Assembly (NCBI RefSeq): GCF_003254395.2 | Contig: NC_037638.1 | Span: 1,803,001 to 1,867,000 of the forward strand | DNA from: Apis mellifera | Taxonomy: Eukaryota; Arthropoda; Insecta; Hymenoptera; Apidae | Length of the DNA stretch: 64,000 bases | Reading direction: 5' to 3' | In this document: positions 1-13,703 of the stretch, piece after piece | Position numbering within the stretch: the first letter of the stretch is position 1 | How the letters are laid out: each line of letters starts with the position of its first letter | Program-made: the position numbers and the translations under genes | Notes under the pieces: model-generated | Told to the model about the DNA's origin: nothing | The model's input: the letters and a program-made list of their open reading frames with translations, nothing else | Database searches by the model: none

Positions 1-3000
1 ATGATTTAGTAGTATGTATAATATTAGTAACTATAGGTGCCCATCCTTTAGAATTTAAACATTTATAACAAGATTTAGGTTCTCCCAAACATTCCGAATG
101 AAAACCATGTCCACAACTGAAAACTATTATATAATCTGTACATTGTGATAACAAATGTCTACATATTGGACATATTACTGATACACTAGCACAAGCTTTT
201 CCCGCGTCCCTACAAAATAAAAATGTTAGTATTAAATAATTATTATTTTTAAAATTCTTTATAAATATTAATTTTTACAATTATTTAATACCTAAGTGAT
301 TTTTTCAGTGCTTTGTGAAGTTCCAAACTGACTAAACGTGCAGTAGTTTCAACTAAAGTTTGTTCATATCGAGAATGTGTAAGTACTCCAGATAATAATT
401 GTCTTATATCACCTATTGTTCCACTTGTTGCCAATGGATGCTTTAATATTTGTTCTAATACAGTCGATAATGCTGTTGTACCACTAAGAAATTCTAATGC
501 AATTCTTAATAACTTTCTACTTAATTTTTCAACTGTAATGTATACACATTATTATTAATTAGTACTATTAATTATTATACTAATTATAATAATATTATTT
601 TATATTTTTTATATTAGTATTTTATCTATATTTTATATATAATTTAATATATTTTTTATTATTTTACATATTAATATTTATCATATAACTTTATATTTTT
701 ATAATAAAATGATATAAATGATTAGAAATTTATTAATATTATCATTGGATATTAATCAAAATATAGTATACCTTTTTCATCATTACTATTTGAATGTGTT
801 TGGAGTATAGTTTCCACAAGTGGCATCCAGTCTAAATTTCCTGCTGATCGTCTGCATATACCGGCAAGTTGTATTGCGCTATGAATCGGTACATTTTCTG
901 ATACTTTGTTTTGACAATACTAAAAATAAATTTTATTAAAATAGATATAATATAATTAATATTTTATTATTCTCATAAAATATACCAATTCCAAATTATG
1001 TTGAAATTCTTTTAAAAGAATATCAAATGCATCCTGATAATTCCCCAATTTTTCTAACATTACTGCTTCAGCATCTTTGTGATTTGCTTTTTGAACTATT
1101 TGTAATGCTTCATTCAGTCTACAACCATGAAATCCTTGAATATGTTCAACAACCTAAATTAAAAAGAATAATTATAGAATAAATTATAAAGAATAATATA
1201 TAAATTAAAATTAATAATTAATATATTTTAACATTTTGATACATTATAAAATTTTACTAACATGATCTGGTTGAAATTCGCACATTAACTCTAAAAATTT
1301 TTCTAACATTTCAGTCGTAAGTTCTAACGTAATATCTTCTTCTTTATATTGTACTATTTGATATAGAGCTTCTAGTAAAGCATATTGCAAATTTGGATTT
1401 TTTAATTTTTCTAACATTTCAGAAGCTTTATTTTGTAAATGTGTTGCTATTAATATAGCAAATTGATTTGCATTAATTTCCACTAGAGCTTCTGCATTTT
1501 GCATTACAACTTCTTGCAATGAATTTGAAGAAAGATGTTTTAACCAGACCCAAATATCATGATGTCGAGATGGATGCATTATCATACATTTACAAACTGC
1601 AATCCAATCTTCTCTAGCACTATATAATAATTCCGCAACACGCATACTGTAACATTACATACTACGATACAAGTTACTATGTATAACTATGTATATACTA
1701 TATATACTATGTATACTATGTATATATATATATTTATTAATATTAATAATATTATTTTTCAGAATATTGAAAAATATATTATAATTTTTTTTATTATAAA
1801 TATATTCTATCTCTATCAAATATTTAAAAGATATAATACACAATTTAATTTAAATTACAACATGTAACACAAAATTTAATACTGCATCATATTTATAATA
1901 TTCTTAATTTTATATATTTATTCTATATAATATTCTTAATTTTATATATTTATATTCACATATATATATACTTACAAATTAGCTCTTTCTGCCAAATTAA
2001 GTAAAGTATTATCCGATATATTACGTAATTTTTTTGAACGCAATAATCCTAATATTGCATTTTCTTTATCAGTCTTAAGCTCTTTTGATGTTCCCATACT
2101 TGAATCAGTACATAATATTTCTATCATTTTATTTAACATACTAGGTTCTAAAGTAACAGTATTTTCTGCAACTTCATTAGCTATAAATATAAGAACTAAA
2201 TTTCTTTGTTCGTCAGTAATATAATCAGGATTTCTTGGACTTAATGGTGTACTAGGCATGATAATATTTAATAGTATATCTATGAGTCTTTGCCGTTGTC
2301 TGAGACCCATCTCAGATGTGAATTCTGGTTCCTGGAAGGCAATTGCTATCACATCAAGAAATCCTTTTGCATCAAACTGTAATAAAGTTCTGAGATAAGG
2401 ATATTGCCTTTCTGTATCATTAGCCAAACTTGAATGCTGTGAAAGTAATGCTCTTAATACATCTGTTTTTGCTCTCTGAGACATACCCTCAGGGAGTTCA
2501 TCCCGAGGAAAACCACGACCAGCAAGGCAACAACTAGCATAAACTAGAAGTGCATTGCCAAGTTGTATACTATCTCGAGTTAACGAATCTTTTGAATTCG
2601 TTAACATACTTTGTAATATCGGTACTAATTGATGAATTGAAGCAGTAAAATCACCTAATGCTGTCGTTTGAAGATGTATTAAAGCTTCCCAAAGACCCCG
2701 TTGCCGACAAAGTATCGTTACCTACGATATTTTTAAATAATTATATATATTTTCAGAACTAATTTTTATAAATAATTTTTTTTATTTTATTCAATAAAAG
2801 CATTAAGAAAATATAAATATCTTCACTTACTTGGTGAATATCTAAACAATCAACATCTAATAACACTATAATTGCTTGAAGTGAATCTACTTTTCCTTCT
2901 TGGTCATAAAGCGTAACTAATTGTTGAGCAATTAACGGTGGTAATCGCGGTCGTAAACTCCCATCCAATAATGGATTTTCCAGGGCATGTAAATAACTCG

Positions 3001-5481
3001 CTTTTAATCCCTCGGATTCCGAAACTAAGTCCCATAATTTTCCAAATAATAAATCTGTATTTTCTAATTGTATACAATAATCTACACAAGTTGTGACTAT
3101 TTCAAATTCTGCATTTTCGTCTGCAAGACAATGATTCAATTCTTCCATATATTGAATCAAAACTTGACATACTTTATCACGAGCTATTTGTTTACGACGT
3201 TGCTTTGAACCACGAAGACCAACAACTGCTTTTCCTTTATCTTGATAAAAAGAGAGTCCTAATGCTAACGCTTCTGGAAATCTTCTCTGAAATCATAAAA
3301 AAATGTAATAAAATAAAAAATTATATAATTTCAATACAAACCTGCATTGTCAAATGTCTCAATCGTTCAGTCCATGTTCGTATACAAACTACATGTAAAC
3401 TTTTAGTACCTAATAGTAAAAGTTGAGTACCAAATGTTACTACAGTATTATAACATGCTCGTTCACCAGCCAATGCCATTGCCTATAATCCAAAATCAAA
3501 ACAATATGATTATTAATTTAAATTTAATAATTATTTAATATAATAATTTAATTAAGTGATACCTTTGAAACATTTCCACCAGTAGACAGACCTTTAAAAT
3601 GGCTAGATGCATAGGAAATACCAACACGACTCATATCTAATGTTTCCAAATTATCCTGTGCTCTTACATCTAATAAATGTAATCTTTCTTGAGTATCTAA
3701 TACAGCCAATGATCTTGGATTTAACCATCGTAAGTTACTTATTGTATAAGGTAAAGTCATTCTTCGTAAGGGAGATAATTTTACTCTTGAACCAGCTTCA
3801 GTACATACCTAATGAACAATTTAATTAATATAAATTTATTTATGATATAATTAAAAGAATTATCTTATAAAATAACAATACTTGATAAAAATGAACCACA
3901 TCATCTCTTGCAAGAGCTAAAACAGGATCAATTACACGAGAAGCATCTGCTGCTTGTATAACAACAAGTTGCCAAGATAGTTGTGGTGGTGCTATAGGAG
4001 CACCAGATAAAGGATGAGTTAACACAACACGCATTCTAGGTCTTATGCATACTACTATTACCTAAAAAATTTAAATAATATAAAATTATATATATATTTA
4101 ATAAATTTTTATTTTTTTTAATGTTAAATAAAGAACCTTTGATAATGTTGCCATTGCCACTAAAGTATAATTTTTCAGAGTATGTGATGGCAGATGATTC
4201 AATAACAAAGGTTCTAATGTACACACTTCACCTCTAGATCCACTAAATAAACACCTGCTTTCACAGCCTCTCACTCCCATAACTCTTGTAAAATTCAATT
4301 CAAAAACAGATCCACCACTATCACTACATAATGCTACCTTAGGTGAATCTGTGAACTGTACAAATATATGTCATATTTTATTAACAAAACCATATGTTAA
4401 ATACTAAGATAATATAAATTGATCTCACTTTAACATGTAATACAGCTGTATCAAGAGGATGAACATCAGTAAGTGTCCTTAATACTTTTCCATTGGAACT
4501 ATCTATCATTAATATATGTCCTCTAGCAAAGCCAGCTAGTACTCTACTTCCATCATGATTAAAACATAATGCAGATACTGATCCTTGATGTCTTGTTTCT
4601 TGATCACACCATCTTAATGTTTGTGAAGAATCAAAACCTAATACCAGACCATGACTAGTACCAACTACTAACATATTCCCTCCTGCAGCAACTGCACTTG
4701 CTAAACCAGCATTGACTTTTTCCTATATAAAAATATAATTAAAAATAATATACTATAAATTTATTGTAATTATAAAAATCTTTTAAAAAAAAATATTTTT
4801 GCTTACACTAGCTGATACAATTTGTGATGATATTCCTTTTAATATAACATGCCTTAAAATAGCACCAGAAGATGTTGATTGTGAAGTTTTATTGATTTTA
4901 TTTAAAGAGTTTAATGATAGATGACTTCCAACACTTGTTGTTTCACTACTTCCTAATTTTTCACCTTGTGTTAAGCCAAAGTCATCATCTGTTCCAGATA
5001 ATGATGCACAGTCAGGCTCTGTTAATATACTTTCTAAGGAGGGTAATTCTTCCACAGCTGGTATAGCATATTCTGTGTTATCCAACTAAAATTATAGAAT
5101 ATAATATTAATTTTAATAGTGTTAATAGCAAAATTATGTAATATAAGTAATAATACAATTAAATTTATTAGATTTAAACAAGAGTTTAAGTAGAGTAAAA
5201 ATATATAAAATAAATTAAAAATAATTTAAAAAAGAATCTTAATATTAATAAAATATAATTTAAAATAATAATTACATTTAATATTATATATTATATTTAT
5301 AAACAAAATAAGAAAATTGAATATTATAAGAACATAACCTAAAAATTAAAAACTTTGTATAATTTATATAAATATTTTTATAATTAATGTAATTACATAC
5401 CTCTTCGATATCTAAATTGATAACCTCAGTTGCGAGGTATTCTTGAGACCCAGCATCCGACCCCAACCCATTTTCAGCCAT
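1..5481 (-). CDS. VPS8: VPS8, CORVET complex subunit (3' end beyond window)
   Basis: Subunit of the CORVET tethering complex, which acts with Rab5 in early endosome fusion. Fourteen coding exons, read on the minus strand: 5481-5401, 5085-4807, 4722-4429, 4355-4137, 4061-3882, 3808-3563, 3482-3342, 3286-2831, 2721-1976, 1646-1262, 1153-986, 919-772, 532-292 and 209-1. All junctions keep frame and give about 1264 residues before the edge; human VPS8 has about 1430. The N-terminal propeller shows VGTSHGLVLGFD, GFARGHILMID and RVMGVRGCESRCLFSGSRGE, all close to the known family. The middle is helical, with NALLVYASCCLAGRGFP. The last exon carries a RING-H2 finger, CPIC...CGHGFHSEC...CYKC, a typical VPS8 ending. 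The stop codon is not in the window. The donor of exon 10 could also be 4 bases further on, but only the one used here keeps phase with exon 11. Confidence 0.95.
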
Positions 5482-7865
5482 TTTTTATCCCACCTGTCAT
5501 TCCCCAGCTGACATACATATAGCGGTGTCTCATTAAACTATAGAATATGAAAGATATATAATATAAGACTAGATTTTATTTTATTATTATGTATATACAT
5601 TTAAATAAAGTTTGAATTACAAACAAGATATAGAAGAGATCTAACATTTAATATATTTTTTTGTTTTATCTTTCAGGAATATATGATTACTTTATCATTT
5701 TAATATAATTCTAAACGGATTAAGCTCAGAATAAAATTGCAATGTTAATAATAATTAAAATTGAAATTAAATTTCAATATAAAATTATAAATAAAAAAAC
5801 AAAATAAATATTATTTATTAGAATATTTTGTAGATATATATGAAAAAGTGTATTTTATACGTATTTTATATTTATATTATTATAAACAAATACTGTTAAG
5901 TATGCTACAATAATTTCGAACAGTATTTAAATAGTTAACTACTGTTTTAAAAATGCTTAACATATAACAATATAAATAGCAAATAGATTTGATAAATGAA
6001 TCTTCTATATTCAATAAAATGCTTCAAAATTTCTTTCTATTCTTTATATTACTAAAAGGCTTTCGTTCGTTTAAATCACATCGTTGTCGTTAAATAGTGT
6101 CTCGTATCATATGTCAGAACATATTATATTTTGTGAGATCGTCATCTTAAAGATATATTATAAAACCGAAAATATATAATCTATATTTTTTACATTAAAA
6201 ATTAAAACATATTCTAGTTTTAGAAAGAGAAATAATGAAAATAATGTATTCCATTGATATATTTCATTTAATGTTATTATCTTCTTTTATGTCATTATTA
6301 TCGTTATGTAAAAAAAAATATTTCAAATGAAAAAATGAATTCAAAATGATTATGTTCTAATATTATTAATTTTTTTTTATGACATAAATTAATTACAAAA
6401 CTCAACTTTATTTTCTTTTTAAGGAATTATATAATTTTTTATACATCAATCAATGAATCAATATATTTGGTATTTTCTATAAAAAAATATTAAATTATAA
6501 TTCAAAAAACTATTAATTTAAAAGATAATTTAGATATAATTAAATCTTTTAATTATTTTTAATTTTTTAAATTATTTTTAACTATAAATAATTTAGTAGT
6601 TTTTTTTAGAGAATAATATGCTTTATTGTTCTAATTTTTCATACATTAAAAAATAATTCTATTTAAAAAATAATGTTAAATTTTGTTAAAGTTTTTTATG
6701 TCTATTTATAGAAAAATAAATAACATTAAAATATAACATTTATGAAACCATATAATTTTATTCGAAGCATTTTTTAATGAAAAATAAACGAAGATTTTAA
6801 ATATGTATAAAGTTATGTAATCTAATATATTTCAAAATTTTCAAAAATTGTTAAAAAAAATGCCAAAAAATGCAGTTCTTATTGCAAAAGTTATATGATA
6901 AATATAAAAAAATAAATATTTTAAGATTAAATATTTTAATAAAAAAATAATTGAAAAAATGATTCAAAATCCAAAAAAATTAGTAATATAATAGGTAAAT
7001 ATGCAAATGATAATTTATAGGTAAATATATAAAAATTTTTCCATTTTTAAAAATATTAACAAAATAATGCATTATCTTCTAATCATCCTTTTGATATAAA
7101 AATCGAAATTTTTGTTAACAAATAATCTTAATTCTGTTTTATTATTACAAATTAATCATTTTTTGACAGTTTTTTTTAATTCTAGGCAATTGAGAAATAT
7201 ACAACATGTATTATTTAAAAATAATGAAATGTTTTAAACATTTTTTTTTTTAATATAGAACTATGTTGTCAAATTATAAAATATTTATGTGAATGTATTT
7301 TTAAAATTAATTTGTTCTTATGAAACATTATTTTCATATTACATTTTCAATTTATTTTCATTCAATAACAATATTAATATATATATAAATATTTACATCT
7401 AGTATGTAAGTTCGCTTGTGGTGCCATCGTACGACTATAGTAATCAGTAATTTGAAGTACATACATTTTGTTAATACTACTTGTATGTCTGTAATCCACG
7501 ATATCTATGACATTCGTAAAAGATTTTTAATACGTAATATCTAGGTGTCTGTATGTCATATTGTATCTGCATTGCGAATATATGTATATATATTTATATG
7601 CATGTGAATATATAGCAAAAAAATTGTGAAAAATTAATATTCCAGTGCATAGAATAGAAATTTAAATATAATTATAGACATTAATCAGAATCTGACACGT
7701 TGATATAGTAGCAAAGTATTATCTCTTAGTACATTGCGTTGAGCAATATCATTTTTACTTATCTCTTATTAATAATCTTTTAATTAAAAGTTTTTCGTGT
7801 GATTACCAAGTGCCCATTTTTGGGCTTAAAAAATTGTAAAAATTGCGTATATTTCACGAGAAGAT
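5482..7865. other. Intergenic region between divergent VPS8 and the membrane-protein gene
   Basis: About 2.4 kb of AT-rich DNA separates two genes that are transcribed away from each other, so it should hold both promoters. The richest composition lies just upstream of VPS8 (about 5420-5530) and in 7400-7560. A small hairpin with 5 bp arms (gccca..tgggc, about 7812-7825) lies roughly 40 bases before the membrane-protein start. No open frame resembles a gene. Confidence 0.6.
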
Positions 7866-9597
7866 ATGCCAGATAGTGGTGCTGTTTATCAACCTACAAC
7901 AGTAGGTTATACATATGATAGCGGAGGTGATGGTGCTGGAGGTGGTGGCAGTTTAAGAAGTGGTTTCTGGAGGATCATATCAAGACATAAACTTAGCTCT
8001 AGAAAATGGTTTGAATGGGTATTACTCTCAATTGCTTTATCATTTTTTATTGCCGGTTTAACGACGATGTTGGTCAGTTTTGTATCAGATGATACATCAC
8101 AAGAAAATAAAATAAAGGTAATTAAAAATATTCGGTAATTTTTTAATATTATAATTCTTATATTTTTTTTAAATAAATATTTTAATCTTCAGGAATATAT
8201 ATGATAACAATATGATGTATATTTAAATAAATTTATTGCATTTGCAATAAATATTATTTTTTATATTCAAAATAAGTGCATGATAAATACATATATACAT
8301 ATGTAAATATATACATATTTATTTCTTTTAGTTATTGTTGATTTGATATTTAAAAACTTGCAATAATTTTTATCTTAATATAAAATATTTCATTTAGTTT
8401 ACATTTTAAAAAAGAAATTTTTTATTGATATAAATAACATTTTATATAATTATAGTAATAAAATATTTGTTTTATATTTATATAAATGACAAAATTAAAC
8501 ATTAGAGTTTCATTAATCTTATTTTCATTTCTTCTCTTATTATATAAATTCAGATAAAATTTAAAATATAAATTTAAAATAAAAGAAAATTATATAAATT
8601 TAAGATAAGAAAAAAAAAATAAAAAAAAGATTATTATTTTTGCTATATTTATATATATATATATATTTTTTGCTTAATTATAAATTTTTCTACAAATATA
8701 TTTATAAAATTTATAAAAAGTTTTATAAAGTTTATAAAAATTTTTTTTATTTTTATAGATTACTTTCTAATATAGATTACTTTATCAGTTAATTTCATAC
8801 TTGGATATAATAGATTATCAATTTTTATATTTGGATTATATTTGGATTATAATAGATTATTTTATCTATATTTTATTTATATATATATTTTATATATATA
8901 TTATTTATATATACATAATAACATTTATATATACATAAAAATTTTATTGTATTATATGTATTTTATTATATATATCTATATACATATAGAAATATACTTA
9001 TGAAATGTATATATGTGAAATTAAATTAGGAAATAATTTATATAAAAAGGTAAATGAGCATCCAACGACATCTGCAACAAGCATTGAAGAACATATTGAA
9101 GATGCAGCAAAAAGTTCCATAGCCTTAAGTGCTAGCATGATTTTAATAGGACTTCTACTGGGCTTTGGTTGGGCTTGGTTACGTTTCTTCCGTCGTGGTA
9201 AATCTCCAAGAGGTGGAATGGCTGGAAGTAGTGGTCAGGTAAGCAATACATTTTTAATATATATATATATTTTGTGTTTGGTTTTATTTACCGGAAGTTA
9301 TCCAAGTCTTGGCTCGTATGTTCGTTTCTTTATCTTATATACGCGTTGCTATGAGGAAAGATGTTGGGCGGTTTGAATCCATCAACTGACTTGCTGGTGG
9401 GTTCCACTTCGCAGTACGGACCAGTACTTACGGAGCTGCCGAGTCAACTGAAGTTGAAGCAGACAAATTCTCATGATACTCCAGCAATACCACTTTCGGA
9501 TCAGGAAGAGGAAACGCGTACTTTAATGCAGGATTCTACAATTCCTTCGGTTCTTTCTACTGGTCCTAATACCATTACTAATCAGATTCCAGGTTGA
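7866..9597 (+). CDS. Unrecognised two-pass membrane protein, about 225 aa
   Basis: Three exons: 7866-8117, 9050-9238 and 9361-9597. All junctions fall between codons and the model is about 225 residues. I do not recognise the family. The N-terminus is glycine-rich (about residues 19-29), followed by a basic stretch (RHKLSSRK). A hydrophobic helix spans about 51-72, an acidic loop follows (SIEEHIEDAAK), and a second helix spans about 108-130 with a small-residue patch (IGLLLGFGWAW). A basic cluster (RFFRRGKSPR) follows directly, which suggests that side faces the cytosol, so both termini are probably cytosolic. The tail of about 78 residues is polar and probably unstructured. The exon 2 acceptor is uncertain: AG at 8988-8989, 9048-9049 or 9057-9058 all keep frame, changing only a short stretch of the loop. 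No signal peptide or known catalytic motif is visible. Confidence 0.7.
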
Positions 9598-12374
9598 GTA
9601 CAAAGGTTAAATGCATTAATGTATAGTAAGAACACATGATGTGAACTTATAATTTTACATGAATCAAGTTTGAATTGTAGTTTTTGCTATTTTGCAAATT
9701 GCGTGATTTATTTAGTAATAGGAGAATTATTTTTTTTTAATTTTTTCTAGTAGTAATTTTAATTAATGTTTATTTTATGAATTTATTTGAATTTTCTGAA
9801 TGCCTGCATTTAAAGTATAAGATGATTTATTTCTGTAAATTATCAGCACAAGTTTTAGCATATAACATATCATTTACCATATTTTTTTAAAATTTTATTC
9901 TTTAATTTTTATGTATACATTCCTCCACTCCGTCCATTATCATTGATAATATGTTAGTTAAGCATTGAATCCAGATAACAAATAAAAAGATTTAAAAGAA
10001 TTTATTTAAAATATGGTACTTTTAGATATTATTTTTATTATTATTTAAATATAATATGGCATAGTAATATTAATATCAGTTGTCTTGATATGATAGTAAT
10101 TTAGTAATTAGTCTGATAAATATTAATTGGTCTGAACTGACCAAATATGAATATATGTATAAAAAAAATAATATTTTATATTATTCTGCCCAGTTAATAT
10201 AATGGCAGTATTACATGTGACTGACAATATTTGTAACAAAGTATTCGCTCATTTATATATTGAGAGAAAAATGAGCTCTAATACATAATTGTATTAGCAA
10301 AATAAAGGGATATGTATATATTAGGATAACATATAAAAATTATAATGCAAAGCAATTTCCTTTTTCAAATTAAATTGGAATGGATGTGTGAAATATGGAG
10401 CAGTAAAATACATTGCACAACTTTTTTTATATTACTTCATCTTTTTTATACTTATGTTATTTATAATTAGTCTTATATAAAAACAATTTAATTAATATAT
10501 AGGATGATTCTTGTAATTGGAAATTGTATCTTTATTTGATTGTAGTTAGAAGAAAAGAATGGAAAAAGAAAAATGAATAATTCACAGAAAGTTATATTTA
10601 TTAATTATTTATGTTGTAAGTCTAATGATACATGTATATTTTGCAATTATGTTAATTTTTATATAATAAATATACATCTCAGTCTATATAAAAAAAAAAA
10701 AAATTAAAATAACATAGTAAAAAATGATTGATTTCGATATTCAAGAAGAATATCTTTATCAAAAAAGATAGTCAAATACTTTGTGATAATTTTTTATATC
10801 AAAAAAGAAGATCTATCTATATTTTTTACAATCAATGTTGTCAATATTTTTTTATAATGTTCCATTATAAAATCGAATAATTTAAGTCAGATTTAAAATA
10901 CTTCCAATAATTCTAATTACATAATCATATAATATATTAATATAAATGATAAATATTTCATATATTTTTTGATAACATGGTCAGCATATTTGTTCGATTT
11001 GTGATGTGAACATTTTAGATTTTATGTTTAAAAAATAATATATATTTATGTTCCTAAACTCTGTATAAGAAATAATACATCAAAATAATTGCAAAATAAT
11101 AACTAAAAATTATTATTCAATGAATAATTTTTATTAATTCACTTAATAATGTTTAGAATGTAAAAAAAAAAAATGTATGTTCTTTAATAAAGATATTCTT
11201 TCAAAATATTTCGCAAATCAATAATATTTCACTTATTATTTATAATATTTATAATATTATATATTATTTAGAAAGATTATATTATATCATTTAAAAAAAA
11301 CATGGTGATGTTTGAATATGAAAATATGTTCTTTTTGAAACATTCTTTAAATATTTTCATCTAACTTCAACCAAAAAAGATATACAAGCTGTTTCAGTTG
11401 TATGTATATGTATATTCTATATACATATATTACAATAAAAATACATTTTTATAAATATTTTAAAACTTTGATAAAATTTTGGACTCTGTTTTACTAATTT
11501 TTGGTATATCAATAGACTGGGTAATATTATGTATATACATATAAGATAATCTGTGGTTAAGATATTCTGATTATCAGGTACAAATTTTAAATATAATTAT
11601 AAAATTAAAAATATAATTATTGAAATATTTTTAAATAATATACAATTTTTATTTATACATAACTTTATTTATTATTAAAATTACATTTAAGACAAAAGAA
11701 CAATTTTTTTGTGTATTAGAAGTATAATTATTAATGAATAATAATATAATATTATAATAATATATAAATTTAATTTTTTTATTATGAATATTTTATTTAT
11801 TAAAAATCTTATGAATATTTAAAATATAGAAATTAAACAAATCTTAATTTTTCTCTGGATTCAATGCTATCATAGAATGAATATAAATTAATAATTATTT
11901 CAATGATTTACGTGAAATCCGTACTATTTTGATTAATGATTTATTCATTTATGTAACTATTCTTATTACATGAGAAAAATAAACGATTAAAAAATTGTAT
12001 TAATATAAACTTTTTTATTCCACTTTTTCCGTGTACGGATTTCTAAAAATATAACAAATTTAAATATTTTTATTTAAAATATAATAATTTTAATTTAATC
12101 AAATTATTTAATTTATCGAAATTAATATTTAAATAAAATTATTTAATAATGATGAAATAAAAATTACATAGTTAATCTATAACATTATATATTATAACTT
12201 ATAAGTTATTTATAATTTAAAAAGTAAGTGTTAATCCATATTTTTATACTAATTTTTGTGTTCATTTCAATATTTGAAATCTTTAAAGCTCTTATAATAT
12301 ACCATATTACAATATTTATATTTCTGCGCATGCACATAGTGTGTAGATAAGTTTATTATTAAGCATAAAAGGTT
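9598..12374. other. AT-rich 3' UTR and intergenic region
   Basis: This holds the 3' untranslated region of the membrane-protein gene, with a candidate polyadenylation signal at 9981-9986, and then AT-rich spacer up to NTHL1. A short pocket near 12325-12345 (ctgcgcatgcac) resembles an NRF-1 site and probably belongs to the NTHL1 promoter. No coding potential was recognised. Confidence 0.55.
12325..12337 (+). promoter_or_regulatory. NRF-1-like site upstream of NTHL1
   Basis: The motif tgcgcatgca lies about 140 bases before the preferred NTHL1 start and matches most of the palindromic NRF-1 core GCGCATGCGC. It is the only CpG-containing stretch in a long AT-rich region. The regulatory role is inferred from the motif and its position only. 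Confidence 0.35.
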
Positions 12375-12473
12375 ATGTTATCTTCGAATTATATTATTGA
12401 TTATCGACATGATATAATTTTTATTTTATTTAGAATTTTAATTTATACAACATTATATAATAATTTTTATAAA

Positions 12474-13639
12474 ATGAGTAAAAAATTAAAGCTAAATGAT
12501 GCACTTATAACATCAAGATCTTTACGATCAGAAAATAAAGATCACAATAAAGATATATCGACAACAACATCAAAATATTTTAACGATAAAGTTGTAAAAA
12601 AAATTGAAAAAAAAAAACGTACTCCAGTAAAAATTAAATATGAAGAAATGGAAAATATAACTGATTCAAAAATCAATAAAATTGAAAATTTACAAGAGGA
12701 TACTATAAAAGAAGATATAAATGTAATAAATAAATGGGAACCATCAAATTGGGAAACTATTGTAGAAAATATTAAGGAAATGCGGAAATATAAAACAGCA
12801 CCTGTAGATGAAATGGGTTGTCACAAATGTACTGATCCTAAAGCTACTGCTAAAGTTGCTAGATATCAATCATTAATTGCATTGATGCTTAGTAGTCAAA
12901 CTAAAGATCAAGTAACTCATGCAGCTATGCAGAGATTGATTACTTATGGTTGTACTCCAGAAATAATAGCAGGTACTCCTGATGATACTCTTGGAAAACT
13001 TATATATCCAGTTGGATTTTGGAAGGTGTGTACAATTTATATCTTAATAATTAATTTAAAAATTAGTTTAGAATTAAAATCTAATTATATAAGATATATT
13101 ATATAATATAAATATTAAGATAAATATGGAATTTTATGATATTATGGAAAAATTTTTAATTGATTTTTATAAAAAAGGATTATTTAAACATTATCTTATG
13201 TATTCAATGAAATTTTATTTTTCAGAGAAAAGTAGAATATATTAAAAAAACAACAACTATTTTAATTGATAAATATGATAGTGATATTCCTAAAACATTA
13301 AAGGAATTATGTCAGTTATCAGGAGTGGGACCAAAAATGGCTCATATATGTATGCAAATAGCATGGGGTGAGGTTTCTGGTATTGGAGTGGATACACATG
13401 TACATCGTATTTGTAATAGATTAGGGTGGGTAAAAAAACCAACTAAAACACCAGAAGATACAAGAATTGCAGTAGAAGAATGGCTTCCAAGAAACCTTTG
13501 GAGTGAAATAAACTATTTACTTGTTGGATTTGGTCAAGAAATTTGTTTACCAAGATTTCCTAAGTGTGATGAATGCCTAAATAAAGATATATGTCCATTT
13601 ACAAAAAATACAAAAAATGGTATGAAAGAAAAGATATAA
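12474..13639 (+). CDS. NTHL1: Endonuclease III-like DNA glycosylase/AP lyase (NTHL1)
   Basis: Bifunctional base-excision repair enzyme that removes oxidised pyrimidines and cuts the abasic strand, in nucleus and mitochondria. Two exons, 12474-13025 and 13226-13639, give 321 residues. The helix-hairpin-helix motif LSGVGPKMA contains the catalytic Lys at about residue 221, and GVDTHVHRICNRLGW contains the catalytic Asp at about 240, with the same spacing as animal NTHL1. The C-terminus has a complete [4Fe-4S] ligand set, C-x6-C-x2-C-x5-C (CLPRFPKCDECLNKDIC). The N-terminus is Lys-rich, like a nuclear signal (KKIEKKKRTPVK). An in-frame ATG at 12375 would add 33 hydrophobic residues without the look of a mitochondrial presequence, so the ATG at 12474 is preferred. 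The stop lies 64 bases from the convergent NOL12 stop. Confidence 0.95.
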
Positions 13640-13656
13640 TACATACTATAAAACTG

Positions 13657-13662
13657 TTTATT
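13657..13662 (-). terminator. Polyadenylation signal of NOL12
   Basis: Read on the minus strand this is AATAAA, about 42 bases after the NOL12 stop codon. It lies only 18 bases beyond the NTHL1 stop on the other strand, so the two transcripts probably overlap at their 3' ends. Confidence 0.5.
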
Positions 13663-13703
13663 ACATGCTATTAATAATATTTAAAAAGAAAATTTTGAAA
13701 AAC

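Noticed and set aside
12375..12473. Upstream in-frame ATG of NTHL1 as start of a mitochondrial presequence
   Set aside because: The 33 extra residues are hydrophobic and aromatic with acidic residues, not an Arg-rich amphipathic presequence, and the ATG at 12474 has a better context.
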